Assembly: GCA_021831685.1 (NCBI GenBank) | Contig: JAKBMG010000016.1 | Location: 1-55,423 of the forward strand | Length of the DNA: 55,423 nt | DNA from: Bacteroidota bacterium | GTDB taxonomy: Bacteria; Bacteroidota; Ignavibacteria; Ignavibacteriales; Ignavibacteriaceae | Direction: 5' to 3' | Part shown: positions 7,766 to 14,429 of the stretch, piece by piece | Layout of the letters: every line of letters begins with the position of its first letter | How positions within the stretch are numbered: the stretch's first letter is position 1 | Made by a program: the position numbers and the translations under genes | Notes under the pieces: generated by a model | Database searches by the model: none | What the model saw: only the letters and a program-made list of their open reading frames with translations | Told to the model about the DNA's origin: nothing

Positions 7766-8086
7766 ATGATAGGGATTGCAATTTGGATTTATGACAAATT
7801 AACTTCGGATAGTTCAACTCAGCCAAGTACAGCTAAGCCGAATAGAGTTTTGCGTAACCGAGATGAAAATGTAATTGACTACGCTGGACTAAAAGGGAAG
7901 AAAATTTATTCGGGGACAAATTGGTTTAATGAAGAAAAAATTGGTAGGATAGATGAGTATGGGAATATTATTAAAGGAACAAGTTTTTTTAATGAAGAAA
8001 AAGCGGGCAGAATAGATGAAAACGGTAATATTTATAAAGGAACTAATTGGCTCAACGAAGAAAAACAAGGTAGGTCTGCTGAGTGA
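7766..8086 (+). CDS. Repeat protein with N-terminal membrane segment, start uncertain
   Basis: From the first ATG (7766) the product is 106 residues. The frame is already open from 7640 and encodes a strongly hydrophobic stretch ('LYIYLGAIFLYLFITFAI' and onward), so the real N-terminus is probably upstream, from a non-ATG start or by frameshift from the preceding ORF. The C-terminal half has three 21-residue repeats of the form I-x-x-G-T-x-x-x-N-E-E-K-x-G-R-I-D-E-x-G-N. These resemble short beta-strand repeat proteins; I cannot name the family with certainty. No Shine-Dalgarno precedes ATG 7766. Confidence 0.55.
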   Translation: MIGIAIWIYDKLTSDSSTQPSTAKPNRVLRNRDENVIDYAGLKGKKIYSGTNWFNEEKIGRIDEYGNIIKGTSFFNEEKAGRIDENGNIYKGTNWLNEEKQGRSAE

Positions 8087-8106
8087 ACTAATTCTATTTT
8101 GTACAA

Positions 8107-8173
8107 TGCCTAACGTTCTTCAAACCGAATACCTTTCCAAGCGATCGATTACTGATTGGTAAGCTAATTAGGT
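8107..8173 (+). other. attC-like site between putative cassettes
   Basis: GCCTAAC (8108-8114) fits the R'' core RYYYAAC. CTTTCCAA (8133-8140) pairs with TTGGTAAG (8156-8163) apart from one T-T mismatch, giving the inner stem. The right core reads ATTAGGT (8167-8173), one base off GTTRRRY. The spacing of boxes is asymmetric compared with textbook attC sites, so I call it attC-like only. Confidence 0.45.
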
Positions 8174-8250
8174 GCCTGTTTTAAATGCAATTAGCAGGTT
8201 GCTTGAATTTAATATGTATAAGCATGGACAAATTAAATTTAGGAGTATTT
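8167..8250 (+). repeat. Conserved 5' leader, copy 3 (diverged)
   Basis: Starts ATTAGGTGCCTGTTTTAAATG and ends AAATTTAGGAGTATTT before ATG at 8251; the last 25 nt match copy 2 nearly base for base. The stem seen in copies 1 and 2 is weak here (only ATGC/GCAT remains). Confidence 0.65.
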
Positions 8251-9513
8251 ATGAAAATATTTAGTGTTACAATTTTCGCAATAGTTTATACTCTCTTAAT
8301 TACACAATATTCATTTGCACAGTGGGTACAAACTAATGGACTTTATGGTGATGTTATAAATTGTCTTGCCTCAAGTGGTACAAATATCTTTGCAGGAACT
8401 GACGTTAATGGCGTTTATCTTTCTACAAATAATGGGGAGAACTGGGCTAAAGTTAATTTTGGCCTTTCGGATTCTACTATTAATGCATTTGCTGTAGTAG
8501 GAGAGAGAATTTTTATAGGTACTGGTGGGGGTGGGGATAGTGGTGGAGTCTTTTTTTCTACAAATAGCGGCACAAGTTGGAGTTTATTAAATAATGGTTT
8601 GCCAAATAACGTTTATATTACTTCGTTAGCCGTTAGCGGCACTAATATATTTGCAGGGACTTTGATGGGGGGAGTTTATCTTTCCACTAATAACGGAAAA
8701 AACTGGTCACAAGTTAATAATGGATTACCAACAAATTCTTGGATTCTTTCTCTTGTCGCAAATGATACTATGATTTTTGCTGGCACTCAAGTTGGAGTCT
8801 TCCTTTCTACTAACAACGGTACAAATTGGACACAAGTAAATAACGGATTAACAAATTCTTATGTTAATTCTCTTGCCCTAAGTGGAAAAAATATATTCGC
8901 AGGAACTAGTGGTGATGGAGTTTATCTTTCACAAAATAACGGAATAAGTTGGTTACAAGTTAATAATGGCTTACCAAATAATTCTTGGATTTTTTCTTTT
9001 GCTGTGAGTGGTACAAATATTTTTATTGGAACGTATGATGCGACAACTAATAATCATAAAGTTTATCTTTCCACTAATAATGGAGCAATGTGGTCCCAAG
9101 TTAATAATGGATTACCAACAAATATTAATGTTAATTCACTTGATATAATTGGGCCCAATATTTTTGTGGGTACTGCTGGTAATGGTGTTTGGCGGTGTCC
9201 GTTGTCTGAAATAATAACCGCTATTGAAGATAAACAAAATAATTTCCCAATAAGTTTTTCCCTGCAGCAAAACTATCCCAACCCATTCAATCCAACAACA
9301 ACTATAAACTACTCCGTTCCTAAAACCAGTTTTGTTACACTAAAAGTTTATGATGTTTTGGGAAAAGAAATAACGACTCTAGTCAACCATGAAACGCGTT
9401 CTGGAAATTATAGTGTTGAATTCAATGCTAGCAAATTTATAAGCGGAGTCTATTATTACAGAATGCAAGCGGGCAGTTTTGTAGAAACTAAAAAATTAAT
9501 TGTGCTAAAATAA
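8251..9513 (+). CDS. T9SS-secreted beta-propeller protein
   Basis: 420 residues from ATG at 8251 (AGGAG upstream). Signal peptide (MKIFSVTIFAIVYTLLITQY...SFA) is followed by seven or so repeats of about 42 residues with the pattern 'SGTNIFAGT...GVYLSTNNGxxWxQVNNGL', i.e. BNR/sialidase-like Asp/Asn-box blades. The last ~85 residues are a type IX secretion type A sorting domain: 'QQNYPNPFNPTTTINYSVP', 'LKVYDVLGKEI', 'SGVYYYRMQAG', 'KKLIVLK'. The protein should cross the outer membrane through T9SS and be surface-attached or released. No catalytic residues can be assigned, so 'sialidase' would be overcalling. It carries the shared leader and lies between two attC-like sites. Confidence 0.88.
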   Translation: MKIFSVTIFAIVYTLLITQYSFAQWVQTNGLYGDVINCLASSGTNIFAGTDVNGVYLSTNNGENWAKVNFGLSDSTINAFAVVGERIFIGTGGGGDSGGVFFSTNSGTSWSLLNNGLPNNVYITSLAVSGTNIFAGTLMGGVYLSTNNGKNWSQVNNGLPTNSWILSLVANDTMIFAGTQVGVFLSTNNGTNWTQVNNGLTNSYVNSLALSGKNIFAGTSGDGVYLSQNNGISWLQVNNGLPNNSWIFSFAVSGTNIFIGTYDATTNNHKVYLSTNNGAMWSQVNNGLPTNINVNSLDIIGPNIFVGTAGNGVWRCPLSEIITAIEDKQNNFPISFSLQQNYPNPFNPTTTINYSVPKTSFVTLKVYDVLGKEITTLVNHETRSGNYSVEFNASKFISGVYYYRMQAGSFVETKKLIVLK

Positions 9514-9722
9514 TTCCTAACCAGCTTTTCCACCCGCCCGCCCGACAATGCCGGGTAGACTGTTTTTCATTGCGGCATTTTTCAAATATTCGGGTTTGGT
9601 GAAGTAGATAAGCATAGCAATTAACTTTGTTCTATTAAATAAAATTGTTAATAATTATTGGCATTGCTTTTTAATCGGCATTCTTGTTCTGGGCGGACGG
9701 GTGAAAAGCCACGCCGTTAGTG
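9514..9722 (+). other. Large attC-like inverted-repeat site
   Basis: Begins one base after the propeller stop. CCTAAC (9516-9521) faces GTTAGTG (9716-9722). Inside, CTTTTC and ACCCGCCCGCCC (9525-9543) pair with GGGCGGACGGGT...GAAAAG (9691-9708) with one mismatch and one bulge, and AATGCCG (9546-9552) pairs with CGGCATT (9676-9682). The whole 209 nt could fold as one long hairpin. It is longer than usual attC sites (about 55-150 nt), so a MITE-like element is the alternative. Confidence 0.45.
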
Positions 9723-9797
9723 TGCTTAGTCGGTTTATCTTATCTTGGAATTGAATTAAATTAAAGGAAGAATAATTCATTGATGAGGTATTAGCAA

Positions 9798-10040
9798 ATG
9801 GAAAACAAAGTATTTTATAATAAGTTCGAATCTCTCCCAATAGAAGCAGAGAAACAAGTATTGGCATTTATATATTTCCTACAAAAAAGGTATGAATCAA
9901 AAAGTAAAAAACCTCGTGAACGGGGATCTATTATTAATAAAAAATTTGTGGGGCTTTGGGAAAATCGAGAAGATTTAAAAGACAGCTCTTTATGGATAAA
10001 AAATTTACGAAGAAAAGAGTGGGGAGAAATTGGCGAATAG
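9798..10040 (+). CDS. DUF2281-like small protein, probable antitoxin
   Basis: 80 residues. The N-terminal helix-strand pattern 'FESLPIEAEKQVLAFIYFLQ' and the C-terminal 'GLWENREDLKDSSLWIKNLR' plus 'KEW' match DUF2281 proteins, which are VapB-like antitoxins usually followed by a PIN-domain toxin. No PIN gene follows: the next ORF is unrelated and starts 49 nt downstream. It may be an orphan antitoxin or protect against a toxin encoded elsewhere. A purine-rich AAAGGAAGAATAATT lies at 9760-9780, somewhat far from the ATG. Confidence 0.7.
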   Translation: MENKVFYNKFESLPIEAEKQVLAFIYFLQKRYESKSKKPRERGSIINKKFVGLWENREDLKDSSLWIKNLRRKEWGEIGE

Positions 10041-10089
10041 GTAAGTGAAGTCAACAAAAAGAAGACAAGAACTATCAGAGAGATGAGAT

Positions 10090-10476
10090 ATGGCGGAATA
10101 CGGTGAATGGAATCGCAAAGGGGCAACCCTTAGCGACGTAACAGCCAAGAAGGAATATGGAGTGAGCCAGGCCTTTATTGTGAAGGGCATCCGTGATGGC
10201 AAACTTGAATACCGGGACGGAGTGATATGGGGCAATCCATATCTTAGGGTCTTAAGGAGTCAGCTCGAGCAGTACATCGCTGAAGAGCTTGGCGCGGATT
10301 GTTTATCGAACGGAAAGAACCAGACAGAGTTGCGCAAGATCAAGAAAGAAATAGCCGACCTGAAAAAGAGACTGGACGAGCTTCAGGCTCGTAGGACCGA
10401 AATCGAGAATGCCACAAGGAAGTCTCCGACCGAACCAGCGGGTGCAAGCAACGATGCCAAAACGCGCCGCGCCTGA
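10090..10476 (+). CDS. Cassette-type conserved hypothetical, HTH-like with C-terminal coiled coil
   Basis: 128 residues. The N-terminal 65 residues start 'GEWNRKGATLSDVTAKKEYG', then 'IRDGKLEYRDGVIWGNPYLR'. I recall close relatives as short proteins in integron cassettes and accessory regions of many environmental bacteria; the layout suggests a helix-turn-helix reader but no target is known. Residues ~83-112 form a Lys/Glu-rich coiled coil. Base composition is clearly richer in G+C than its neighbours (GCC, CGC, CTG codons common), which points to recent acquisition. Its stop lies inside the attC-like site at 10456-10493. Confidence 0.72.
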   Translation: MAEYGEWNRKGATLSDVTAKKEYGVSQAFIVKGIRDGKLEYRDGVIWGNPYLRVLRSQLEQYIAEELGADCLSNGKNQTELRKIKKEIADLKKRLDELQARRTEIENATRKSPTEPAGASNDAKTRRA

Positions 10477-10493
10477 CCCGAAGCGTTATGTGC
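10456..10493 (+). other. attC-like right end of the island
   Basis: AACGC (10461-10465) faces GCGTT (10483-10487) in a G+C-rich context, and GCGTTATGTGC resembles the common R' variant GCGTTATGC. It overlaps the end of the preceding gene, as integron recombination sites often do. Short and imperfect, hence low confidence. Confidence 0.3.
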
Positions 10494-10540
10494 GAATAAA
10501 TATTCTTGGAAATATAATTAACAAGTTCGGTATTGTAATT

Positions 10541-10561
10541 TGTGGCTACGCCTTAGCCACA
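10541..10561. terminator. Hairpin between island and fcl
   Basis: TGTGGCTA (10541-10548) pairs perfectly with TAGCCACA (10554-10561). It lies 12 nt past the fcl stop on the minus strand and between convergent genes, so it may stop transcription in both directions. Its core echoes the GGCTTTAGCC hairpin of the intergenic repeats near 50.5 and 53.4 kb. Confidence 0.55.
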
Positions 10562-10573
10562 CGCTGTTAATTT

Positions 10574-11551
10574 TTACTTTTGACTTGAAAGAAACCAAGC
10601 GTAAGTTTTTTCAATCCCTTCTTTTAGAGAAGTTTGATGATTCCATCCGAGTTTGTGGATCCTTGAAACGTCCATCAACTTACGCGGTGTGCCGTCGGGT
10701 TTAGAACTATCATATTCAATTTTTCCGTTGAAGCCTACAACGTCGGAAATTAATCCGGCTAATTCATTTATTGACAAATCTTCACCGGTGCCAATATTTA
10801 TTTGAGAAATTCCGTTTTCATATAAATCATTGGCTTCAACATTTTCAAGAAGATAGCGGATTGCTTCCGCTAAATCTTCAACATAAAGAAATTCTCTTTT
10901 GGGTTTACCAGTTCCCCAAAGAGTAACGGTATTATTTATGTCTTTTTGATTTTTTGCAACGTGAAATTTTCTAATCAGTGCGGGAAGAACATGAGAGGTT
11001 TCAAGGTCAAAATTATCATATGGTCCAAAAAGGTTTGTCGGCATAGCCGAATAAAAATTAACGCCATATTGGCGATAAAAACTTTCGCACAATTTAATGC
11101 CTGCTATTTTTGCAATGGCATAAGGTTCATTCGTAAATTCAAGATAATCGGATAAAAGATATTCTTCCTTCAATGGCTGTGGGGCAAGCTTTGGATAGAT
11201 GCACGAGCTTCCAAGAAAAATTAATTTCTCTGTTCCGCTTTTGTAAGCTGCATTTATAATATTTGCTTCGATCATCAAATTATTATAAATAAAATCTGCA
11301 CGATAAATATTATTAGCCCAAATTCCGCCTACTTTTGCAGCGGCTATTATGACACACTCAGGTTTTTCTTTTGAAAAAAAATTATCGACCTCATTTTGTT
11401 TAATCAAATCTAATTCTACCTGCGAACGAGTAATTAAATGATTATAACCATTGTGTTCAAGATTTCTTTTTATTGCCGAACCAACCATTCCGCGATGACC
11501 GGCAAGGAAAATTTTCTTATGAATAAATTTTTCTGTTGATTTCACTAACAT
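10574..11551 (-). CDS. fcl: GDP-L-fucose synthase
   Basis: 325 residues, family length. It epimerises and reduces GDP-4-keto-6-deoxymannose (the Gmd product) to GDP-L-fucose with NADPH. Visible: Rossmann 'AGHRGMVGSAI' at 17-27, 'GSSCIYPKLAPQPLKEEYL' near 114, catalytic Tyr144/Lys148 in 'NEPYAIAKIAG', and 'MPTNLFGPYDNFDLETSHVL'. It lies 12 nt after the aminotransferase stop in the rfbA-rfbC-aminotransferase-fcl run and is the last gene of that run before the island; gmd follows beyond it. Confidence 0.96.
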   Translation of the reverse strand: MLVKSTEKFIHKKIFLAGHRGMVGSAIKRNLEHNGYNHLITRSQVELDLIKQNEVDNFFSKEKPECVIIAAAKVGGIWANNIYRADFIYNNLMIEANIINAAYKSGTEKLIFLGSSCIYPKLAPQPLKEEYLLSDYLEFTNEPYAIAKIAGIKLCESFYRQYGVNFYSAMPTNLFGPYDNFDLETSHVLPALIRKFHVAKNQKDINNTVTLWGTGKPKREFLYVEDLAEAIRYLLENVEANDLYENGISQINIGTGEDLSINELAGLISDVVGFNGKIEYDSSKPDGTPRKLMDVSRIHKLGWNHQTSLKEGIEKTYAWFLSSQK

Positions 11552-11563
11552 TCCCGAATAATG

Positions 11564-12736
11564 TTAAAATTGATTTTGAGTAAATTCTTTGATCGTTCTT
11601 ACAACAAATTCTATCTGATTTTTAGACAGTTCAGGATAGATTGGCAGCGCAATTGAAGTATCGGCTGACATTTCTGACAGTGGAAAATCGCCTCGCTTAT
11701 ATCCTAAATTTGCAAAACATTCCTGCATATGAAAAGGAACAGGATAATAAATTTCTGTACTGATTTCATTCTTCGCTAAAAATTGACGCAGTTCATCACG
11801 TTTTTCAACCCGTATAATATATTGATTGTATATATGGAAATTTTTTATTGCGTCTGATTTATAAATTGCCTTCGGTAAAAGAACTTTATTCTTTTCATTG
11901 AAATAAATCTTTCCCGTTTCTTCAGCTAATCCGGCGGCGATGAATGACTTATTGTAATCTTCGGCGTTTTCTCTTCTTTTTTGTGACCAGCCATCAAGAA
12001 ACGGAAGTTTAACTTTAAGAACTGCGGCTTGAATTGCATCTAACCTAAAATTTCCTCCGATAATTTTATGATAATATTTAGGCTCCCCGCCGTGAACACG
12101 TAAAATTTTTAATCTTTCAGCAAGTTTGTCATCATTTGAAATAACCAATCCGCCGTCGCCGTATCCACCTAAATTTTTACTTGGAAAAAATGAAAAACAA
12201 CCAATGTCGCCGATAGTTCCTACGTGTCTTCCGTCTTTATATTGAACCCCGATAGCTTGCGCACCGTCTTCAATAACTTTTAGACCGTTCTCTTTTGCAA
12301 TTCTAATTATCTCATCCATCTCACAACTTTGTCCGTAAAGATGGACAGGGATAACCGCCTTTGTCTTTACCGTAATTTTTTTTTCAAATTCCTTAGGATC
12401 TATATTAAATGTAACTGGGTTAATATCAACAAAAACCGGCGTAGCATTTAATCTTGAAATAACACCTGCGGTTGCAAAAAAAGAAAAGGTGGGAACTATT
12501 ACTTCGTCCCCCGGTTGAATTCCTATTGCCATTAAAGCTATCAACAAAGCGTCGGTGCCAGATGAAACGCCAAGCGCATGTTTACAATTTAAATAATCAC
12601 AAAAAACTTTTTCCATTGAATCAACTTCGGGGCCAAGAATAAAATACTGAGATTCTGCAACTTTGATTATCGCTTCGTCTAATTCTTTTTTTAAAGAAAG
12701 GTACTGCGGTTTAAGGTCTAACAGTGGTACGCGCAT
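11564..12736 (-). CDS. DegT/DnrJ/EryC1/StrS-family sugar aminotransferase
   Basis: 390 residues. PLP-dependent transamination of a nucleotide-linked keto-sugar is the family role. Motifs: 'VPLLDLKPQY' at the N-terminus, 'SSGTDALLIALMA' near 58, 'IPVHLYGQ' near 129, PLP-ring Asp157 in 'VIEDGAQAIG', and PLP Lys187 in 'SFFPSKNLGGYGDGG'. C-terminal 'LPIYPELS' is also typical. Placed between rfbC and fcl, it could act on a dTDP- or GDP-linked 3- or 4-keto-6-deoxy sugar; the exact substrate is not determinable by eye. Part of the rfbA-rfbC-fcl transcript. Confidence 0.92.
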   Translation of the reverse strand: MRVPLLDLKPQYLSLKKELDEAIIKVAESQYFILGPEVDSMEKVFCDYLNCKHALGVSSGTDALLIALMAIGIQPGDEVIVPTFSFFATAGVISRLNATPVFVDINPVTFNIDPKEFEKKITVKTKAVIPVHLYGQSCEMDEIIRIAKENGLKVIEDGAQAIGVQYKDGRHVGTIGDIGCFSFFPSKNLGGYGDGGLVISNDDKLAERLKILRVHGGEPKYYHKIIGGNFRLDAIQAAVLKVKLPFLDGWSQKRRENAEDYNKSFIAAGLAEETGKIYFNEKNKVLLPKAIYKSDAIKNFHIYNQYIIRVEKRDELRQFLAKNEISTEIYYPVPFHMQECFANLGYKRGDFPLSEMSADTSIALPIYPELSKNQIEFVVRTIKEFTQNQF

Positions 12737-12817
12737 AAATACTCCATAATTTTAAAACAAATTTAATAAAGAATTAGAAGTAATGGAAAGGAGAATTTCG
12801 CTTATTCTTTTACAAAA

Positions 12818-13366
12818 TTAGAAAATAAAATCCATTTCAATATCTTTTAATAGTTTTGCTGATAAATCTTTTTCAGAAACAATAGGGTTTTCAATTTGCC
12901 ATTCTATGTTTAACTGTGGATCGTTATATCGGATAGATCTTTCATCAGCTTTACTATAATAAGCAGTACATTTATAGTGAAAAATTGCTTCACTTGATAA
13001 AACTGAGAAACCGTGAGCAAAACCGTGAGGAATCCATAGTTGTTTATGGTTTGCTTCCGATAACTCAACAGAAAAATATTTTCCAAATGATGGAGAATTA
13101 AATCTAATATCTACCGCGACATCTAAAACATTGCCTAAAATTACCTGGCAGAGTTTTCCTTGCGCGTTATCCCCGATTTGATAATGAAGACCGCGAACGG
13201 TTCCTTTTTTTGATTTTGAAATATTATCTTGAACAAAATTAAAACTCAATCCATGTTCGATATATTTTTTGGCACTGAAAGACTCGAAAAAATATCCGCG
13301 TCCGTCCGGAAAAACATCCGGTTCAATAACTATCGGTCCAGTGATTTCTGGTTTAATAATTTTCAT
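12818..13366 (-). CDS. rfbC: dTDP-4-dehydrorhamnose 3,5-epimerase (RmlC family)
   Basis: 182 residues, a cupin enzyme. It epimerises C3 and C5 of dTDP-4-keto-6-deoxyglucose. The N-terminal 'DGRGYFFESFSAKKY' and 'VQDNISKSKKGTVRGLHYQ' are diagnostic; catalytic His61 sits in R-G-L-H-Y-Q and the active-site Tyr region is 'FHYKCTAYYSKADE'. It lies 31 nt downstream of rfbA. No rfbB or rfbD is present in the window, so the pathway must be completed elsewhere, or the enzyme is a 3,5- or 3-epimerase for another dTDP sugar. Confidence 0.94.
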   Translation of the reverse strand: MKIIKPEITGPIVIEPDVFPDGRGYFFESFSAKKYIEHGLSFNFVQDNISKSKKGTVRGLHYQIGDNAQGKLCQVILGNVLDVAVDIRFNSPSFGKYFSVELSEANHKQLWIPHGFAHGFSVLSSEAIFHYKCTAYYSKADERSIRYNDPQLNIEWQIENPIVSEKDLSAKLLKDIEMDFIF

Positions 13367-13397
13367 ATAACAGTTATTCTTTATTAAAAAGGTTGTG

Positions 13398-14261
13398 TTA
13401 AGATTCTCTCAATACTTTTTCAAGATAATTTCTGTAAAGAGAATTCGGAATAGAATTAATTACTATTTCAAATTCAGTTTTACTAATATAGTTCATATAA
13501 AATGCTATTTCTTCGATACACGCTACCTTTAAACCTTGGCGTTCTTCAATTACGCCAAAGAAATTCGAAGCTTGAAGCAGCGCCTCAGGAGTACCGGTAT
13601 CAAGCCATGCAATACCGCGACCGATCTTTTCAACCTTTAATTTTCCTTTAGCTAAATATTCTTTGTTCACATCAGTAATCTCAAGTTCTCCCCGAGCTGA
13701 AGGCTTTAAGCTTTTTGAAATCGCCACTATATCTTTGTTGTAAATATAAATCCCTGGAACAGCATAATTTGATTTAGGTATTTTTGGTTTTTCTTCAATC
13801 GAAATTGCTTTACCGTCTCTGTCAAACTCAACAATGCCATATCTTTCGGGGTCATTTACTTGATATCCAAAAATTGTTGCACCTTCATTATTTCTAATTC
13901 CCCGGTAGAAAAACTCTAATGAACCGTAGAAAATATTATCGCCAAGAATCAAGACGACACCTTCACCGTTAATAAATTTTTCTCCGATTATAAATGCTTC
14001 GGCGATTCCGTTAGGTGCAGGTTGAACGGCATATTCAATTTTTAATCCAAGATGCGAACCATTTCCAAATAGCTGCCGGTAAAATGGGATTGTTTCTTCA
14101 TTAGAAATAATTAGTATTTCTCTGATCCCACCGAGCATTAAAATTGATAGTGGGTAATAAATTAAAGGTTTATCGTAAATAACCGTAAGTTGTTTACTAT
14201 AAATTTTTGTAATCGGATACAGTCGAGATCCGGAACCGCCCGCCAAAATTATGCCTTTCAT
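13398..14261 (-). CDS. rfbA: Glucose-1-phosphate thymidylyltransferase
   Basis: 287 residues, the short RmlA form. It makes dTDP-glucose from dTTP and glucose-1-phosphate, the entry to dTDP-deoxysugars. Motifs: 'GGSGSRLYPIT' at 8-18, 'SKQLTVIYDKPLIYYPLS' at 22-39, 'VQPAPNGIAEAFIIGE' near 79, 'LILGDNIFYG' near 104, and 'GRGIAWLDTGTPEALLQAS' near 213. First gene of the minus-strand sugar cluster; the 168 nt gap to dgt should hold its promoter. Confidence 0.96.
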   Translation of the reverse strand: MKGIILAGGSGSRLYPITKIYSKQLTVIYDKPLIYYPLSILMLGGIREILIISNEETIPFYRQLFGNGSHLGLKIEYAVQPAPNGIAEAFIIGEKFINGEGVVLILGDNIFYGSLEFFYRGIRNNEGATIFGYQVNDPERYGIVEFDRDGKAISIEEKPKIPKSNYAVPGIYIYNKDIVAISKSLKPSARGELEITDVNKEYLAKGKLKVEKIGRGIAWLDTGTPEALLQASNFFGVIEERQGLKVACIEEIAFYMNYISKTEFEIVINSIPNSLYRNYLEKVLRES

Positions 14262-14312
14262 AACACCTTTTTATTTAATTAAGATTTAACAATACGCAGG
14301 TAATTTAAAATA

Positions 14313-14334
14313 TAATGGTAGTTATTATTTCATA
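14313..14334. terminator. AT-rich hairpin between rfbA and dgt
   Basis: GGT(a)GTTATTA pairs with TAATAACC around a TTTCA loop, followed on the plus strand by TTTTG. It lies downstream of dgt (14430) on the minus strand. Weak, A-T-rich stem; a possible terminator only. Confidence 0.3.
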
Positions 14335-14429
14335 ATAACCTTTTGCGTAATGTGAGTTAAGATTATATTATTAAAAGTATTTACATTGAATCAAAGGAAA
14401 AATAGCAAACTGAATAAATGAATTCAAAA

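Noticed and set aside
8251-9513. Sialidase call for the propeller protein
   Set aside because: Asp-box blades alone do not show activity; no arginine triad or catalytic Tyr/Glu could be assigned.
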